From Paractinoplanes polyasparticus (GTDB taxonomy: Bacteria; Actinomycetota; Actinomycetes; Mycobacteriales; Micromonosporaceae): a stretch of DNA of 64,000 nt. Below the pieces are notes generated by a model. The model worked only from the letters and a program-made list of their open reading frames with translations, was not told the DNA's origin and did no database searches. Location: NCBI RefSeq assembly GCF_019710575.1, contig NZ_JAHWFK010000060.1, positions 41,456 to 105,455 of the forward strand, read 5' to 3'. The position numbers and the translations under genes were made by a program. Shown here one piece after another: positions 15,783-25,907 of the stretch (within the stretch, counting starts at the first letter, position 1; each line of letters starts with the position of its first letter).

Positions 15783-17327
15783 CTATCGCCGGGCTGCGGC
15801 CGGCTGACTGTCGGAATTCCGCCCGGCACCGGCCGTCACGTTCACGCGTCGACCCGGATCCGGAAGGGAAGCGACGGGCGAGCTGTGGTGGACGCGGTTG
15901 CGGCCGCTGTTCTTGGCTGCGTACATGGCCTGGTCGGCTCGGCGTAGTTCAGTGTCGGGGTCGGCGTGGGGGACGGTGGTGATGACTCCGATGCTGGCGC
16001 CCACGTGGACCGGGTGGGAGAGAGCGTCGAACGGCTCGGAGAGCGACGTCAGGATTCGTTCGGCTACCGTGCCGGCCAGGGCGTCGCCGGTTTCGGGGAG
16101 GATGACGGCGAACTCGTCGCCGCCCAGGCGGGCTACCACGTCGCCCCGGCGGACGGCGGCGTTGATGCGGGTGGCCACCTCGACCAGGACCGCGTCGCCG
16201 GCCTCGTGGCCGTACGTGTCGTTGACCGGCTTGAAGCCGTCCAGGTCGAGGTAGAGCAGGGCCGTGGGGCCGGTGGAGCCGGTGAGGGTGGCCGCCCAGC
16301 GGTCGTGGAAGCGGCGCCGGTTGGCCAGGCCGGTCAGCTGGTCGGTGCTGGCCTGGCGTTCCACCGCTCGCAGCGCGCCCGCCAGCTGGCGGAGCAGGCC
16401 GTCCATGCGGGCGATCACCAGCAGGAACAGGACGGTGCTGCCGGCGACGATGATCGGGACGTCGATCGGCATGCCGCGCAGCCACTCGATGGCCAGCACG
16501 GCCGGGGCGGTCAGACTGGCGGCGGCCAGCATCAGGACGCGGCGCCGGGGAGCTGAGGCGCCGGCTGCCACGGGGGCGCTGCGGCTCGACAGTGTCGTCA
16601 CCGACGGGTGCAGGGCGGCGGCTCCGCCCAGGGCCTGCATGGCGAGCCAGCCCAGGTCGATGATGTTGCCGGCCGTGTAGCCGATGCTGAGCTCCAGCAG
16701 CGCGTATCCGACGTCGGCCACCAGCAGGGCGAGCACGCTGCCGACGAACAGCCAGTAGGCCGGCGGGCGGTCGCCGCGGCCGGTCACCAGGCGGGACAGG
16801 ACGGCCAGCACGAGCAGGTCGGAGATGGGGTAGGCCAGGGAGACGGCTCGGCCCAGGGGGCTCAGGTCCTCGGCCCGTACGTACGGGACCAGCAGGAAGA
16901 CCCAGGTGAGCAGGGCGGCGCCGGTGGACAGGACGAGGGCGTCGATCAGGCCGGGCATGTCCCGGCCGGGGCGGTGGGCCCGCACGAGGCCGACCACGGC
17001 CACCGCCAGCATGACCGCGAAGGCCAGGTACAACCAGTCGGCGTACCCGGGGAAGACGTCGCCGCCGGCCGAGATGTGCTGCAACCAGTAGACGACCTCG
17101 GCCAGCGCGAAGCAGGCGCGCGCGGCCGCCAGCAGGTACCAGGGCCAGCGTACGGCGGGCTTGTTGACCTTGACACCGACGACGATGGCGGCCGCCGCCG
17201 ACATGCCGAGCACGCCGGCGACGACCGACTGCACTAATTCGTACGGGAACGAGTAGTAGACCCCGGAGGCCACCGCGCAGAGGGCGAGATAGACCTGCCA
17301 GGCCGCCGGTCGGCGCCATCTACCCAC
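15783..17327 (-). CDS. Membrane-bound diguanylate cyclase (GGDEF)
   Basis: The 514-residue protein has about ten hydrophobic segments in residues 1-315, resembling the membrane sensor modules of actinomycete GGDEF proteins, and a GGDEF domain at about 325-480 (STDQLTGLANRRRF at its start, LYLDLDGFKPVNDTYGHEAGD, and an intact RLGGDEFAV). It should make cyclic di-GMP from two GTP in response to an unknown membrane signal. No EAL domain is present. The GTG start at 17327 is preceded by a GGGGG ribosome site. The kinase-TIR gene follows 34 bases downstream on the same strand, which suggests joint expression. Confidence 0.9.
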   Translation of the reverse strand: MGRWRRPAAWQVYLALCAVASGVYYSFPYELVQSVVAGVLGMSAAAAIVVGVKVNKPAVRWPWYLLAAARACFALAEVVYWLQHISAGGDVFPGYADWLYLAFAVMLAVAVVGLVRAHRPGRDMPGLIDALVLSTGAALLTWVFLLVPYVRAEDLSPLGRAVSLAYPISDLLVLAVLSRLVTGRGDRPPAYWLFVGSVLALLVADVGYALLELSIGYTAGNIIDLGWLAMQALGGAAALHPSVTTLSSRSAPVAAGASAPRRRVLMLAAASLTAPAVLAIEWLRGMPIDVPIIVAGSTVLFLLVIARMDGLLRQLAGALRAVERQASTDQLTGLANRRRFHDRWAATLTGSTGPTALLYLDLDGFKPVNDTYGHEAGDAVLVEVATRINAAVRRGDVVARLGGDEFAVILPETGDALAGTVAERILTSLSEPFDALSHPVHVGASIGVITTVPHADPDTELRRADQAMYAAKNSGRNRVHHSSPVASLPDPGRRVNVTAGAGRNSDSQPAAARR

Positions 17328-17385
17328 CGCGTACCCCCTGCCGAGTGTCCTGACCCGGACATGATCGGCGTACGCGGGGGCGGGC

Positions 17386-18723
17386 TTAGAAGTCGCCGTC
17401 GGTGTTGCACTTCGCCTTCTGGACGACGCAGTTCCTCACGCGCTCGCCCAGCGCCCGGTTGTCCCAGGCCATGAACGCGTCGCCGTGCATCGAGGAGGCC
17501 ATCCCCGACGCCAGCCGGAAGCCGTTCGGGCTGCCGCTGGTGGGGTAGGCGATCAGGAACGACAGGTTGGGGATGGCGACCGGGTAGTCGCCGCGGCACG
17601 TGCCGTCGTAGCTGTACGCGACGTGCGCCTTGTGTGTGGGGCTGTCGAGGTTCCGGCCGTCCCAGCAGTCCTGGAAGACCAGGTGGAACATCAGCACCGC
17701 GGTGGGCGCGCAGACCGGCCAGTTGCCGTCGGCGCTGCGGCCGATCTCACCGCCCGGCCCGGCGCAGTAGAACGCGTTGACCGAACCGGCGGGTGTCGGC
17801 GTCTGCTGCCGGGCGTCGCCGGCGATCATGCGGAAGCCCTGGGGGAAGGGCACCGTGGCCGACGGGTCGGTCAGGCGCGAGCCGTAGTAGACGACCACGT
17901 CCTTGGGCTCGATGGCCCGGTCGTTCTCGTAGAGGGTGGGGATCCAGTAGGCCGACAGGTCGGGCGCCGGGCGGCAGGTGGTGCCGGCGTTGGCGAGCAG
18001 GGTGCGGGTGGTGCTGTGCGCGTTGGTGCTGTCGTTGCCGAGGAAGGTGTGCATGTGCGAGGCGCCCGGCAGGCCCGGGAAGATGATCGGGTCGTCCGGG
18101 CGGGAGTGGCTGTAGGCGCAGGTCGCGTTGAACTCCGGCACGCGCACCGTGCCGGCCGGCACGGGCCGTGGGGTCAGCGCGCGGAACGCGGCGAGCTGGG
18201 CGTTCCAGGCGGCCGCGTCGACCGGCGCCCAGCCGTCCTGGGCGGGCGGCGCGCCGTCGCCGAACGTGAACCAGTTGAGGTTGACGAAGTCGCCACCGCC
18301 GGTGGTGTTCCGCAGCACCGCGAAGACGGTCTGCGAGCCCACCGGATGGTTGGCCGCCGCGGTGGCGGTCAGCGTGGTCCAGGTCTGCCAGCCGCCGGTC
18401 GCCGTGATGGCGAACTGGGCGAGCAGCGGCCCGGTCGTCGAGCCGGTGCGCAGCTCGACCCGACCGGCGCCGACCGCGGAGGCGACCCGGGCCGAGACGC
18501 TCGACACACCGGTCAGGGTGACGTTGTCGTACCGGAGCCAGTCGCCCTCGCCGAGGTAGGCGACGTTCTGGCCGCCGCCCGTGTCGGCGGTGGTCTCGAC
18601 CTGACTGCCGGACTGGGCCGCGTACGCCTCGGCCTGCACCGTCACGGTGGCGGCGTTCGCGGGTGCGGAGGCCACGAGGACGGTGGCCGCGGCGAGCAGA
18701 GTCGCCGCCAAGTACCTTCGCAT
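17386..18723 (-). CDS. Secreted CBM6 - DUF1996 protein
   Basis: The 445-residue protein has a signal peptide (residues 1-24, cleavage near ANA-ATV), a CBM6/35 carbohydrate-binding module (about 25-150: VQAEAYAAQSGSQVETT, YLGEGDWLRYDNV, NLNWFTF) and a DUF1996 domain (about 190-440, including PGLPGASHMHTFLGND, a His-rich motif, and a conserved Cys set). DUF1996 proteins are secreted by fungi and actinomycetes and are often linked to polysaccharide breakdown; their activity is not established. A GAAGGGAA ribosome site precedes the ATG. GGGGAAGCGCTTCCCC-like sites upstream suggest control by a LacI-type sugar repressor. Confidence 0.87.
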   Translation of the reverse strand: MRRYLAATLLAAATVLVASAPANAATVTVQAEAYAAQSGSQVETTADTGGGQNVAYLGEGDWLRYDNVTLTGVSSVSARVASAVGAGRVELRTGSTTGPLLAQFAITATGGWQTWTTLTATAAANHPVGSQTVFAVLRNTTGGGDFVNLNWFTFGDGAPPAQDGWAPVDAAAWNAQLAAFRALTPRPVPAGTVRVPEFNATCAYSHSRPDDPIIFPGLPGASHMHTFLGNDSTNAHSTTRTLLANAGTTCRPAPDLSAYWIPTLYENDRAIEPKDVVVYYGSRLTDPSATVPFPQGFRMIAGDARQQTPTPAGSVNAFYCAGPGGEIGRSADGNWPVCAPTAVLMFHLVFQDCWDGRNLDSPTHKAHVAYSYDGTCRGDYPVAIPNLSFLIAYPTSGSPNGFRLASGMASSMHGDAFMAWDNRALGERVRNCVVQKAKCNTDGDF

Positions 18724-18772
18724 CGGGGATTCCCTTCGGGGGAGGGACGGGGATGCCAGGGAGTATCGGCTC

Positions 18773-18856
18773 GGGGAAGCGCTCTCTCAATATTGACAAT
18801 CTACGATCTTCGCCATGTGCGGAAACATGCGGCTTTCGCGGGGGAAGCGCTTCCCC
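18773..18856. promoter_or_regulatory. LacI-type operator pair
   Basis: Positions 18841-18856 are a perfect 16-base palindrome, GGGGAAGCGCTTCCCC, and 18773-18788 repeat its left half with a degenerate right half (GGGGAAGCGCTCTCTC). The GAAGCGCTTC core is the form bound by LacI/GalR-family repressors of carbohydrate genes in actinomycetes, such as CebR-type proteins. The two sites lie 68 bases apart in the region between the CBM6-DUF1996 gene and the FhuF-like gene, and most likely control the former. No LacI gene is in the window. Confidence 0.65.
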
Positions 18857-18875
18857 AGTCCTGATGGGCAGTCGG

Positions 18876-18892
18876 TTAGGTTAGCCTTACCG
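18876..18892 (+). promoter_or_regulatory. Iron box (DmdR/IdeR-type)
   Basis: TTAGGTTAGCCTTACCG matches the actinobacterial iron box (half-site TTAGGTTAG, repeated inverted as CTWACC) with few mismatches. It ends one base before the start codon of the FhuF-like gene and includes a possible -10 (TAGGTT, 18877-18882). Binding of the Fe2+-loaded repressor would block transcription when iron is plentiful. Confidence 0.75.
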
Positions 18893-18893
18893 C

Positions 18894-19700
18894 ATGGAGT
18901 CCGCCCCGGTCGCCGAAACCGCCGCCCGGCTGGCGGCGCTCGACGACTACGCGGGTTTTTCCGTACGACCGGGAGACGGCTGGGTCGCGCTGGCCACCGC
19001 CGAGGCCGACGGCCGCCTCGACCACTGGCTGGAACTGCTCATCGCCGAGCACGGCGGCCGCAACGTCGCCGGCAGCACCCTCGGCTCCGTCCTGGCCGCC
19101 GCGGTGGTCGGCCCGACCGTCGGTTCGCTGCTGCTCGACCGGCGCTGCCCCGACCCGGCGCTGTCCAATCTGACCGCGTTGCCCGCCGGCAACGGCGAGT
19201 TCGACGCGCGCGGTGTTCGTACGGGCGTGATCGCGGTTCTGACCGGCGACCCGGCGGCCGCCCACCCCGACAGCGTCGCCCTGCCGGACGAGGACGCCCT
19301 CGACGACTGGTGGGCGTCGCGGGCCGCGGCCACGCTGACACCGCTCTTCCAGGCGGTGCGCACCCGAGCACCGTTCGGGCTGCGCAACCTCTGGGGCCTG
19401 GCCGCCGACGACGTCACCGCGACGGCTCTGTGGCTGGCCGAACTGGCCGGGCGCGACCAGCAGGCCGCCTGGTCGCGGGCGCAGCGCCTGCTGGACGCGC
19501 TGGCCCGGCACGTCCCCGTACGCTTCCCGCGCAGCCGCCAGTTCCCGGTCGGCGACCGTCTGCACCAGGTGCGCGGCACGTGCTGCCTCTACTACCGCAG
19601 CACGGCTGAACCCGGCCCGCCCGCCGAGAACCGCTGCGACACCTGCCCCCTGCGCGACGACGACTCCCGCCGTACGCGGCTGCTCGCCTACGGGCCTTAG
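18894..19700 (+). CDS. FhuF-like siderophore-iron reductase (2Fe-2S)
   Basis: The 268-residue protein ends in the cluster motif of FhuF-type ferric reductases: GTCCLYYR, then about 17 residues later CDTCPLR, i.e. a CC-x(n)-C-x2-C set that binds a 2Fe-2S centre. The N-terminal 220 residues fit the ferric iron reductase FhuF-like transporter domain (IucA/IucC C-terminal-like helical fold). It is expected to reduce Fe3+ in imported siderophores in the cytoplasm and release iron. The iron box directly on its promoter supports this role strongly. The start ATG at 18894 is probably leaderless. Its stop overlaps the convergent lipoprotein gene by four bases. No siderophore transporter lies beside it. 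Confidence 0.88.
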   Translation: MESAPVAETAARLAALDDYAGFSVRPGDGWVALATAEADGRLDHWLELLIAEHGGRNVAGSTLGSVLAAAVVGPTVGSLLLDRRCPDPALSNLTALPAGNGEFDARGVRTGVIAVLTGDPAAAHPDSVALPDEDALDDWWASRAAATLTPLFQAVRTRAPFGLRNLWGLAADDVTATALWLAELAGRDQQAAWSRAQRLLDALARHVPVRFPRSRQFPVGDRLHQVRGTCCLYYRSTAEPGPPAENRCDTCPLRDDDSRRTRLLAYGP

Positions 19701-20335
19701 AGGGCGCCGCGGTCGACGAAACTGAAGGTGCCGCGGCTGCCGCCGTCGCCGACCTCCTGGATGTAGAGCGCCGAGCCGTCGTTCCGCACCTGCACGGTGC
19801 CGAACTTCTCGCTGTTGATCCAGTGCGTGGGCCGGCCCTTGTCGTCCGACTTGCCGGTCGCGCTGATCCGGAAGAGGGTGTTCTCGTTCTCGGCACACTT
19901 GACCGTGCCCAGGCTGACCGGCTCGTCCCCGGTGTCGGCGTTCACGCACCAGCGGCCGCCCTCCTCGCGGGCCCGCAGCGCCTCGATCAGGAACTGGCCG
20001 TTGCCGGCCGGGATGAGCCGGAAGCGGGCGCCGTCGTCCGTGCCGGAGCCGATGGTGATCGGTCCCTCGTAGGAGGCGCTCCAGTCCTTGTCGTCCTCGG
20101 TGATGTGAATGAGAGCCTGCCGCTTGCCGCCCAGGATCTGCTTGGTGGCCGCAGCCGGGTCGACCCTGGTGTCGTCCGGAGCTGATGGAGGCGACGTGGT
20201 CTCCGGCGCTGTTGCCGAGGGCGTCGACGCGACGCCGGCCGGGGCCTGCGCCGGGGAGGGCGTGCTGCACGCCGACAGGACCAGCGCGAGGCCGGTCAGA
20301 GCGGCGCCGGTGGCCAGAGTTGCGGAGCGACGCAC
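19697..20335 (-). CDS. Secreted lipoprotein, unknown function
   Basis: The 212-residue product begins with a lipoprotein signal peptide (VRRSATLATG, hydrophobic core, lipobox LSAC) followed by a Pro/Ser/Ala/Thr-rich linker of about 40 residues and a compact domain with WCVNADTGDEPVSLGTVKC and repeated beta-strand patterns that recall ricin-type or RICIN-like carbohydrate-binding lectin repeats only weakly. I do not assign a function. The GTG at 20335 is chosen because GGAGG lies 7 bases before it; longer frames upstream start inside the promoter. It should be anchored to the outer face of the membrane. Confidence 0.75.
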   Translation of the reverse strand: MRRSATLATGAALTGLALVLSACSTPSPAQAPAGVASTPSATAPETTSPPSAPDDTRVDPAAATKQILGGKRQALIHITEDDKDWSASYEGPITIGSGTDDGARFRLIPAGNGQFLIEALRAREEGGRWCVNADTGDEPVSLGTVKCAENENTLFRISATGKSDDKGRPTHWINSEKFGTVQVRNDGSALYIQEVGDGGSRGTFSFVDRGAL

Positions 20336-20453
20336 GGGACAACCTCCAGGAGTCGTGATCTTCGTCGTTCGATCGTCTACCCCGGCCCGGTGGCAGGAAT
20401 CACCTGTTTGTGCCATATGCCTCCGCGCTGCCGGACGGTGATAGACAGGGCGC

Positions 20454-20987
20454 ATGCTTCGCGGGGAAAAGGTCGGGCTGCGGGCCCGGATCGAGTCGGA
20501 CGTGCCCGTGCTTCAGGAAGAGCTGTTCGGGGACGTGCGGGCGTACGCGCGGTCGTCGCACCGCCCGTGGCAGCCGGTCTCGCCGGGAACGGCGGCGGCG
20601 CCGTACGCCGTGGTGGAGCCCGAACCGAGCAGCGCGGTCTTCTCGATCGTCTCGCTCGTGGACGGCGCGCTGGTCGGCGAGGGCGGGCTGTGGGGCATCG
20701 ACCTGCACAACCGCAGCGCCGAGGTGGGCATCGCGTTGCTGCCCGGCGCCCGGGGCAGCGGGTTCGCCGTCGACGCGGTCCGGGTGCTCTGCGCATACGG
20801 CTTCGCGATGCGCGGCCTGCACCGGCTGCAGATCGAGACCCTCGCCGACAACGCGGCCATGCGGGCCACCGCCGCCCGGGCCGGCTTCACCGAGGAGGGC
20901 ATCCGCCGAGCGTCCGCGTGGGTCGACGGCACGTTCGCCGACGGCGTGGTGCTGAGCCTGCTGGCAGACGATGTTCGCTGGCAGTGA
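20454..20987 (+). CDS. GNAT family N-acetyltransferase (RimJ-like)
   Basis: The 177-residue protein is a GNAT acetyltransferase of the RimJ/RimL type (Acetyltransf_3): it opens with LRGEKVGLRARIESDVPVL, contains the acetyl-CoA binding region around LLPGARGSGFAVDAVRVLCA (usual R/Q-x-x-G-x-G/A form), and ends with HRLQIETLADNAAMRATAARA and AGFTEEGIRR, typical of the family. It would transfer an acetyl group to an amine of a protein N-terminus or small molecule; the acceptor is unknown. The first ATG is used. It lies between the lipoprotein (divergent) and lon. Confidence 0.88.
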   Translation: MLRGEKVGLRARIESDVPVLQEELFGDVRAYARSSHRPWQPVSPGTAAAPYAVVEPEPSSAVFSIVSLVDGALVGEGGLWGIDLHNRSAEVGIALLPGARGSGFAVDAVRVLCAYGFAMRGLHRLQIETLADNAAMRATAARAGFTEEGIRRASAWVDGTFADGVVLSLLADDVRWQ

Positions 20988-21015
20988 ACGGCGGAAGATG
21001 TTGACGGCCTCCGAG

Positions 21016-21036
21016 GTTGAGCGGCTCATACTCAAC
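21016..21036 (+). promoter_or_regulatory. HAIR element (HspR operator) before lon
   Basis: GTTGAG-N9-CTCAAC forms an inverted repeat. Written as TTGAGC-N7-ACTCAA it matches the HspR HAIR consensus (CTTGAGT-N7-ACTCAAG) in all but the outer bases and one inner base. It lies 17-37 bases before the lon start codon. In Streptomyces, lon belongs to the HspR heat-shock regulon, so heat induction here is a well-based inference. Confidence 0.75.
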
Positions 21037-21052
21037 TTTTCGGAGGTGCCGG

Positions 21053-23362
<2,310 letters not shown>

Positions 23363-23386
23363 GGGCCCGGCGATAGGGTCTCGGGT

Positions 23387-24733
23387 ATGGAGGCTTACGC
23401 CCGAGCGACCCTGTCGAAGGCGGAAAAGGACGGCGCCCACCCGGCCGAGCTGGCAGCACTGCGCCGCCGGCTCGACCAGGTGGAAGCGCCGCGGGCCGGG
23501 CTGCTCCCGGGCGACGAGCTGGAACCGCTCACCGACGTGCCCGGGCTGGACGACCTGCCCGAGCCGTCGGTGGAGCGGGCCCGCGAGGTCCTCGACCAGC
23601 TCGCCGTGGTCAAGCTCAACGGCGGCCTGGGTACGAGCATGGGCCTGAGCGGGCCCAAGTCGCTGCTCGAGGTCAAACCGGACCGCAGCTTCCTCGACAT
23701 CATCGCCATTCAGGTGCTGGCCGTCCGGAAACGCTACGGCGTACGCCTGCCCCTGCTGCTGATGAACTCGGCCACCACCCGGGGCCCGTCGATGGCCGCG
23801 CTCGAGGGGACCGACGCGGAGGACTTCCTGCAGGGCCGCGAACCCAAACTGCGCGCCGACACCCTGTTCCCGGTGGAGTGGCCGGCCGACCCCACGCTGG
23901 AGTGGTGCCCGCCCGGCCACGGTGATCTCTACACCGCGCTGACCGCCTCGGGAACGCTCGACAAGCTGCTCGACGCGGGCGTGCGCTGGTGTTTCGTGTC
24001 GAACGCCGACAACCTGGGCGCCACCCTCGACGTCCGCCTGGCCGCGTGGATAGCGGCCGAGCAGGTCCCGTTCGCGATGGAGGTCGTCCGCGGCACGCCG
24101 GCCGACCGCAAGGGCGGTCACCTGGCCCGCTACCGGGGCCGGGTCGTGCTGCGCGAGACCGCCCAGGTGCCCGACGGCGACGACTCGTTCAGCGACGTCG
24201 AACGCTGGCGGTACTACAACACGAACAACCTGTGGATCGACCTGCGAGCCCTGCGGCGCCTGCAGGAGGCCGACCCGGCCGACCCCGAGCTCCCGCTCAT
24301 CGTCAACCGCAAAACCGTCGACCCCAAAGACCCGTCCAGTACGCCGGTGATCCAGCTGGAGACCGCGATGGGCGCCGCGATCGGCTCCATCGACGGCGCC
24401 CGCCCGGTGCTGGTGCCGCGAACCCGCTTCGCCCCCGTCAAGACCACCGACGACCTGCTGGTGGTCCGCTCCGACGCCTACGAGCTGACCGCGGACGGCC
24501 ACATGCGTCCCACCTTCGGCGGCTCCGGGCCGATCGTGACGCTCGACCCGGCCCATTTCCGCCTGATGCCCACCTTCGACCAGCACTTCCCGGCCGGCCC
24601 GCCGTCCCTGCGCGGGGCCACCCGCCTGACCGTGGACGGCGACGTGACCTTCGGCGCCGACGTCACGATCGAGGGCGACGTCCACCTGACCGGCCCGCTC
24701 ACCGTCCCGGACGGCGAAACCCTGCGCGGCTGA
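23387..24733 (+). CDS. UTP--glucose-1-phosphate uridylyltransferase, eukaryotic-type UDPGP family
   Basis: The 448-residue protein belongs to the UDPGP (UGP2-like) family and not to the bacterial GalU family: VVKLNGGLGTSMGLSGPKSL is the nucleotide-binding loop, followed by WCPPGHGDLYTAL and FVSNADNLGATLD. It should make UDP-glucose from UTP and glucose-1-phosphate for wall polymers, trehalose or glycogen-related pathways. The last 60 residues form the expected left-handed beta-helix end. A possible -10, TAGGGT (23374-23379), lies 7 bases before the ATG, so it may have its own leaderless promoter inside the short gap after lon. Confidence 0.9.
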   Translation: MEAYARATLSKAEKDGAHPAELAALRRRLDQVEAPRAGLLPGDELEPLTDVPGLDDLPEPSVERAREVLDQLAVVKLNGGLGTSMGLSGPKSLLEVKPDRSFLDIIAIQVLAVRKRYGVRLPLLLMNSATTRGPSMAALEGTDAEDFLQGREPKLRADTLFPVEWPADPTLEWCPPGHGDLYTALTASGTLDKLLDAGVRWCFVSNADNLGATLDVRLAAWIAAEQVPFAMEVVRGTPADRKGGHLARYRGRVVLRETAQVPDGDDSFSDVERWRYYNTNNLWIDLRALRRLQEADPADPELPLIVNRKTVDPKDPSSTPVIQLETAMGAAIGSIDGARPVLVPRTRFAPVKTTDDLLVVRSDAYELTADGHMRPTFGGSGPIVTLDPAHFRLMPTFDQHFPAGPPSLRGATRLTVDGDVTFGADVTIEGDVHLTGPLTVPDGETLRG

Positions 24734-24960
24734 GCAGCCCTCAGACGCCAGTGCTTGGTCAGCGCCGCAGGTCTAGCGGAGCTGCCTCGCCTTGTGCCGG
24801 GAAGGCGTCAGTCGCAAGACCATCACGACGCGGCGAGCCCCGCATCCCCACATCGGGGCGAATCCGGACGCTGCGATCCAGGCGCTGATGTCAGCCGGCA
24901 CGAGGGATGGGCTGATCACCGGAGACGTCGGGGACTGCTGGACCGCGATGTACGCCGCCA

Positions 24961-24995
24961 TTGGCTTGAGCCGGGCGCTCAGTATGGTGTGGACG
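24961..24995 (+). promoter_or_regulatory. Promoter of the LLM oxidoreductase gene
   Basis: TTGGCT (24961-24966) and TATGGT (24983-24988) form a -35/-10 pair with a 16-base spacer. The GTG at 24996 lies 7 bases after the -10, where transcription should begin, so the mRNA is probably leaderless. The rest of the 262-base gap after the UDPGP gene holds nothing I recognise. Confidence 0.55.
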
Positions 24996-25886
24996 GTGAA
25001 GATCGGGATCAATCTGCCGCAGACGACCTCGTACGATCTGGCCTCGGACGTGACGACGTTCGCGCGGGAGGTGGAGCGGCTCGGGTTCGACAGTCTCTGG
25101 GCGTACGACCGGCTGTTGGCCCCAGAAGACCAGAGCGGAGTGCACGGCCTGTACGGGATGCCCGGCGTGCCGTGGCCCGAGCGGTACGGCTCGACGACCG
25201 ATCCGCTGATCACGCTGGCTCTGGCCGCGGCCGTGACCGAGCGGGTCGAGCTGGGGACCGGGGTCCTGGTGGCGCCGCTCTATCTGCCGGTCCGGCTGGC
25301 CAAGAGCCTGGCCGCGCTCGATGCGGCCAGCGGCGGGCGGGTCATCGCGGGGCTAGGTGTGGGCTGGTCGGTCGACGAGTTCGAGGCGGCGGCGTCCCGG
25401 CCGATCGAGGAGCGTGGCGCTGCCCTGGACGAGTTCCTCGACGTGGCAGCGGCGGTGTGGGGACCGGACCCGGTCGAGTTCGACAACGCGCGGTATCGGA
25501 TCGCGGCGTCGCGGATCAACCCCAAGCCGGTGCGGCGCATCCCGATCCTGCTCGGTGGGCACAGCGAGGCGGCGCTGCGGCGGGTCGCCCGGCGGGCCGA
25601 TGGCTGGCTGCCGACCGGGATGCCGGCCTCGGCGGTGGGCGAGACCCTGCGCCGGCTGCGGGAGATGGCCTCGGCCGGTGGGCGGGACCCGTACGAAATC
25701 AGGTGTTTCTCGCAGGCCGGCGTCGCGAACCTGGAGGATCTGGGGCGCGTGGTCGACGACATCGCGGCGCTGGCCGAGGTGGGGGTGGAGCACGTCTATG
25801 TGACGCTGCCGTCGGCCGCCGCCGACCTGGCGCAGCTGCTGGCGGCGACGGAGAAGCTGTCGGCGCGCCTACCAGGCCGGTCGTGA
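24996..25886 (+). CDS. LLM-class F420-dependent oxidoreductase
   Basis: The 296-residue protein is a bacterial luciferase-like (LLM) TIM-barrel of the F420-dependent type: VKIGINLPQTTS at the start, ERLGFDSLWAYDRL, GTGVLVAPLYLPVRLAKSLA, then SGGRVIAGLGVGWSVDEF and IPILLGGHSEAALRRVARRADGW, all landmarks of the TIGR03619-like group. It would oxidise or reduce a substrate with F420 as hydride carrier; the substrate is unknown. The GTG at 24996 fits the conserved protein start and the promoter; the frame runs further upstream but that part has no family resemblance. The LexA-like gene follows 21 bases later. Confidence 0.88.
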   Translation: MKIGINLPQTTSYDLASDVTTFAREVERLGFDSLWAYDRLLAPEDQSGVHGLYGMPGVPWPERYGSTTDPLITLALAAAVTERVELGTGVLVAPLYLPVRLAKSLAALDAASGGRVIAGLGVGWSVDEFEAAASRPIEERGAALDEFLDVAAAVWGPDPVEFDNARYRIAASRINPKPVRRIPILLGGHSEAALRRVARRADGWLPTGMPASAVGETLRRLREMASAGGRDPYEIRCFSQAGVANLEDLGRVVDDIAALAEVGVEHVYVTLPSAAADLAQLLAATEKLSARLPGRS

Positions 25887-25907
25887 GAATACTGGCAGGA
25901 TCCTGGG

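Noticed and set aside
24792..24995. N-terminal extension of the LLM oxidoreductase
   Set aside because: The added 68 residues have no similarity to the family, and a -35/-10 pair and a GTG at the conserved start explain the gene better.
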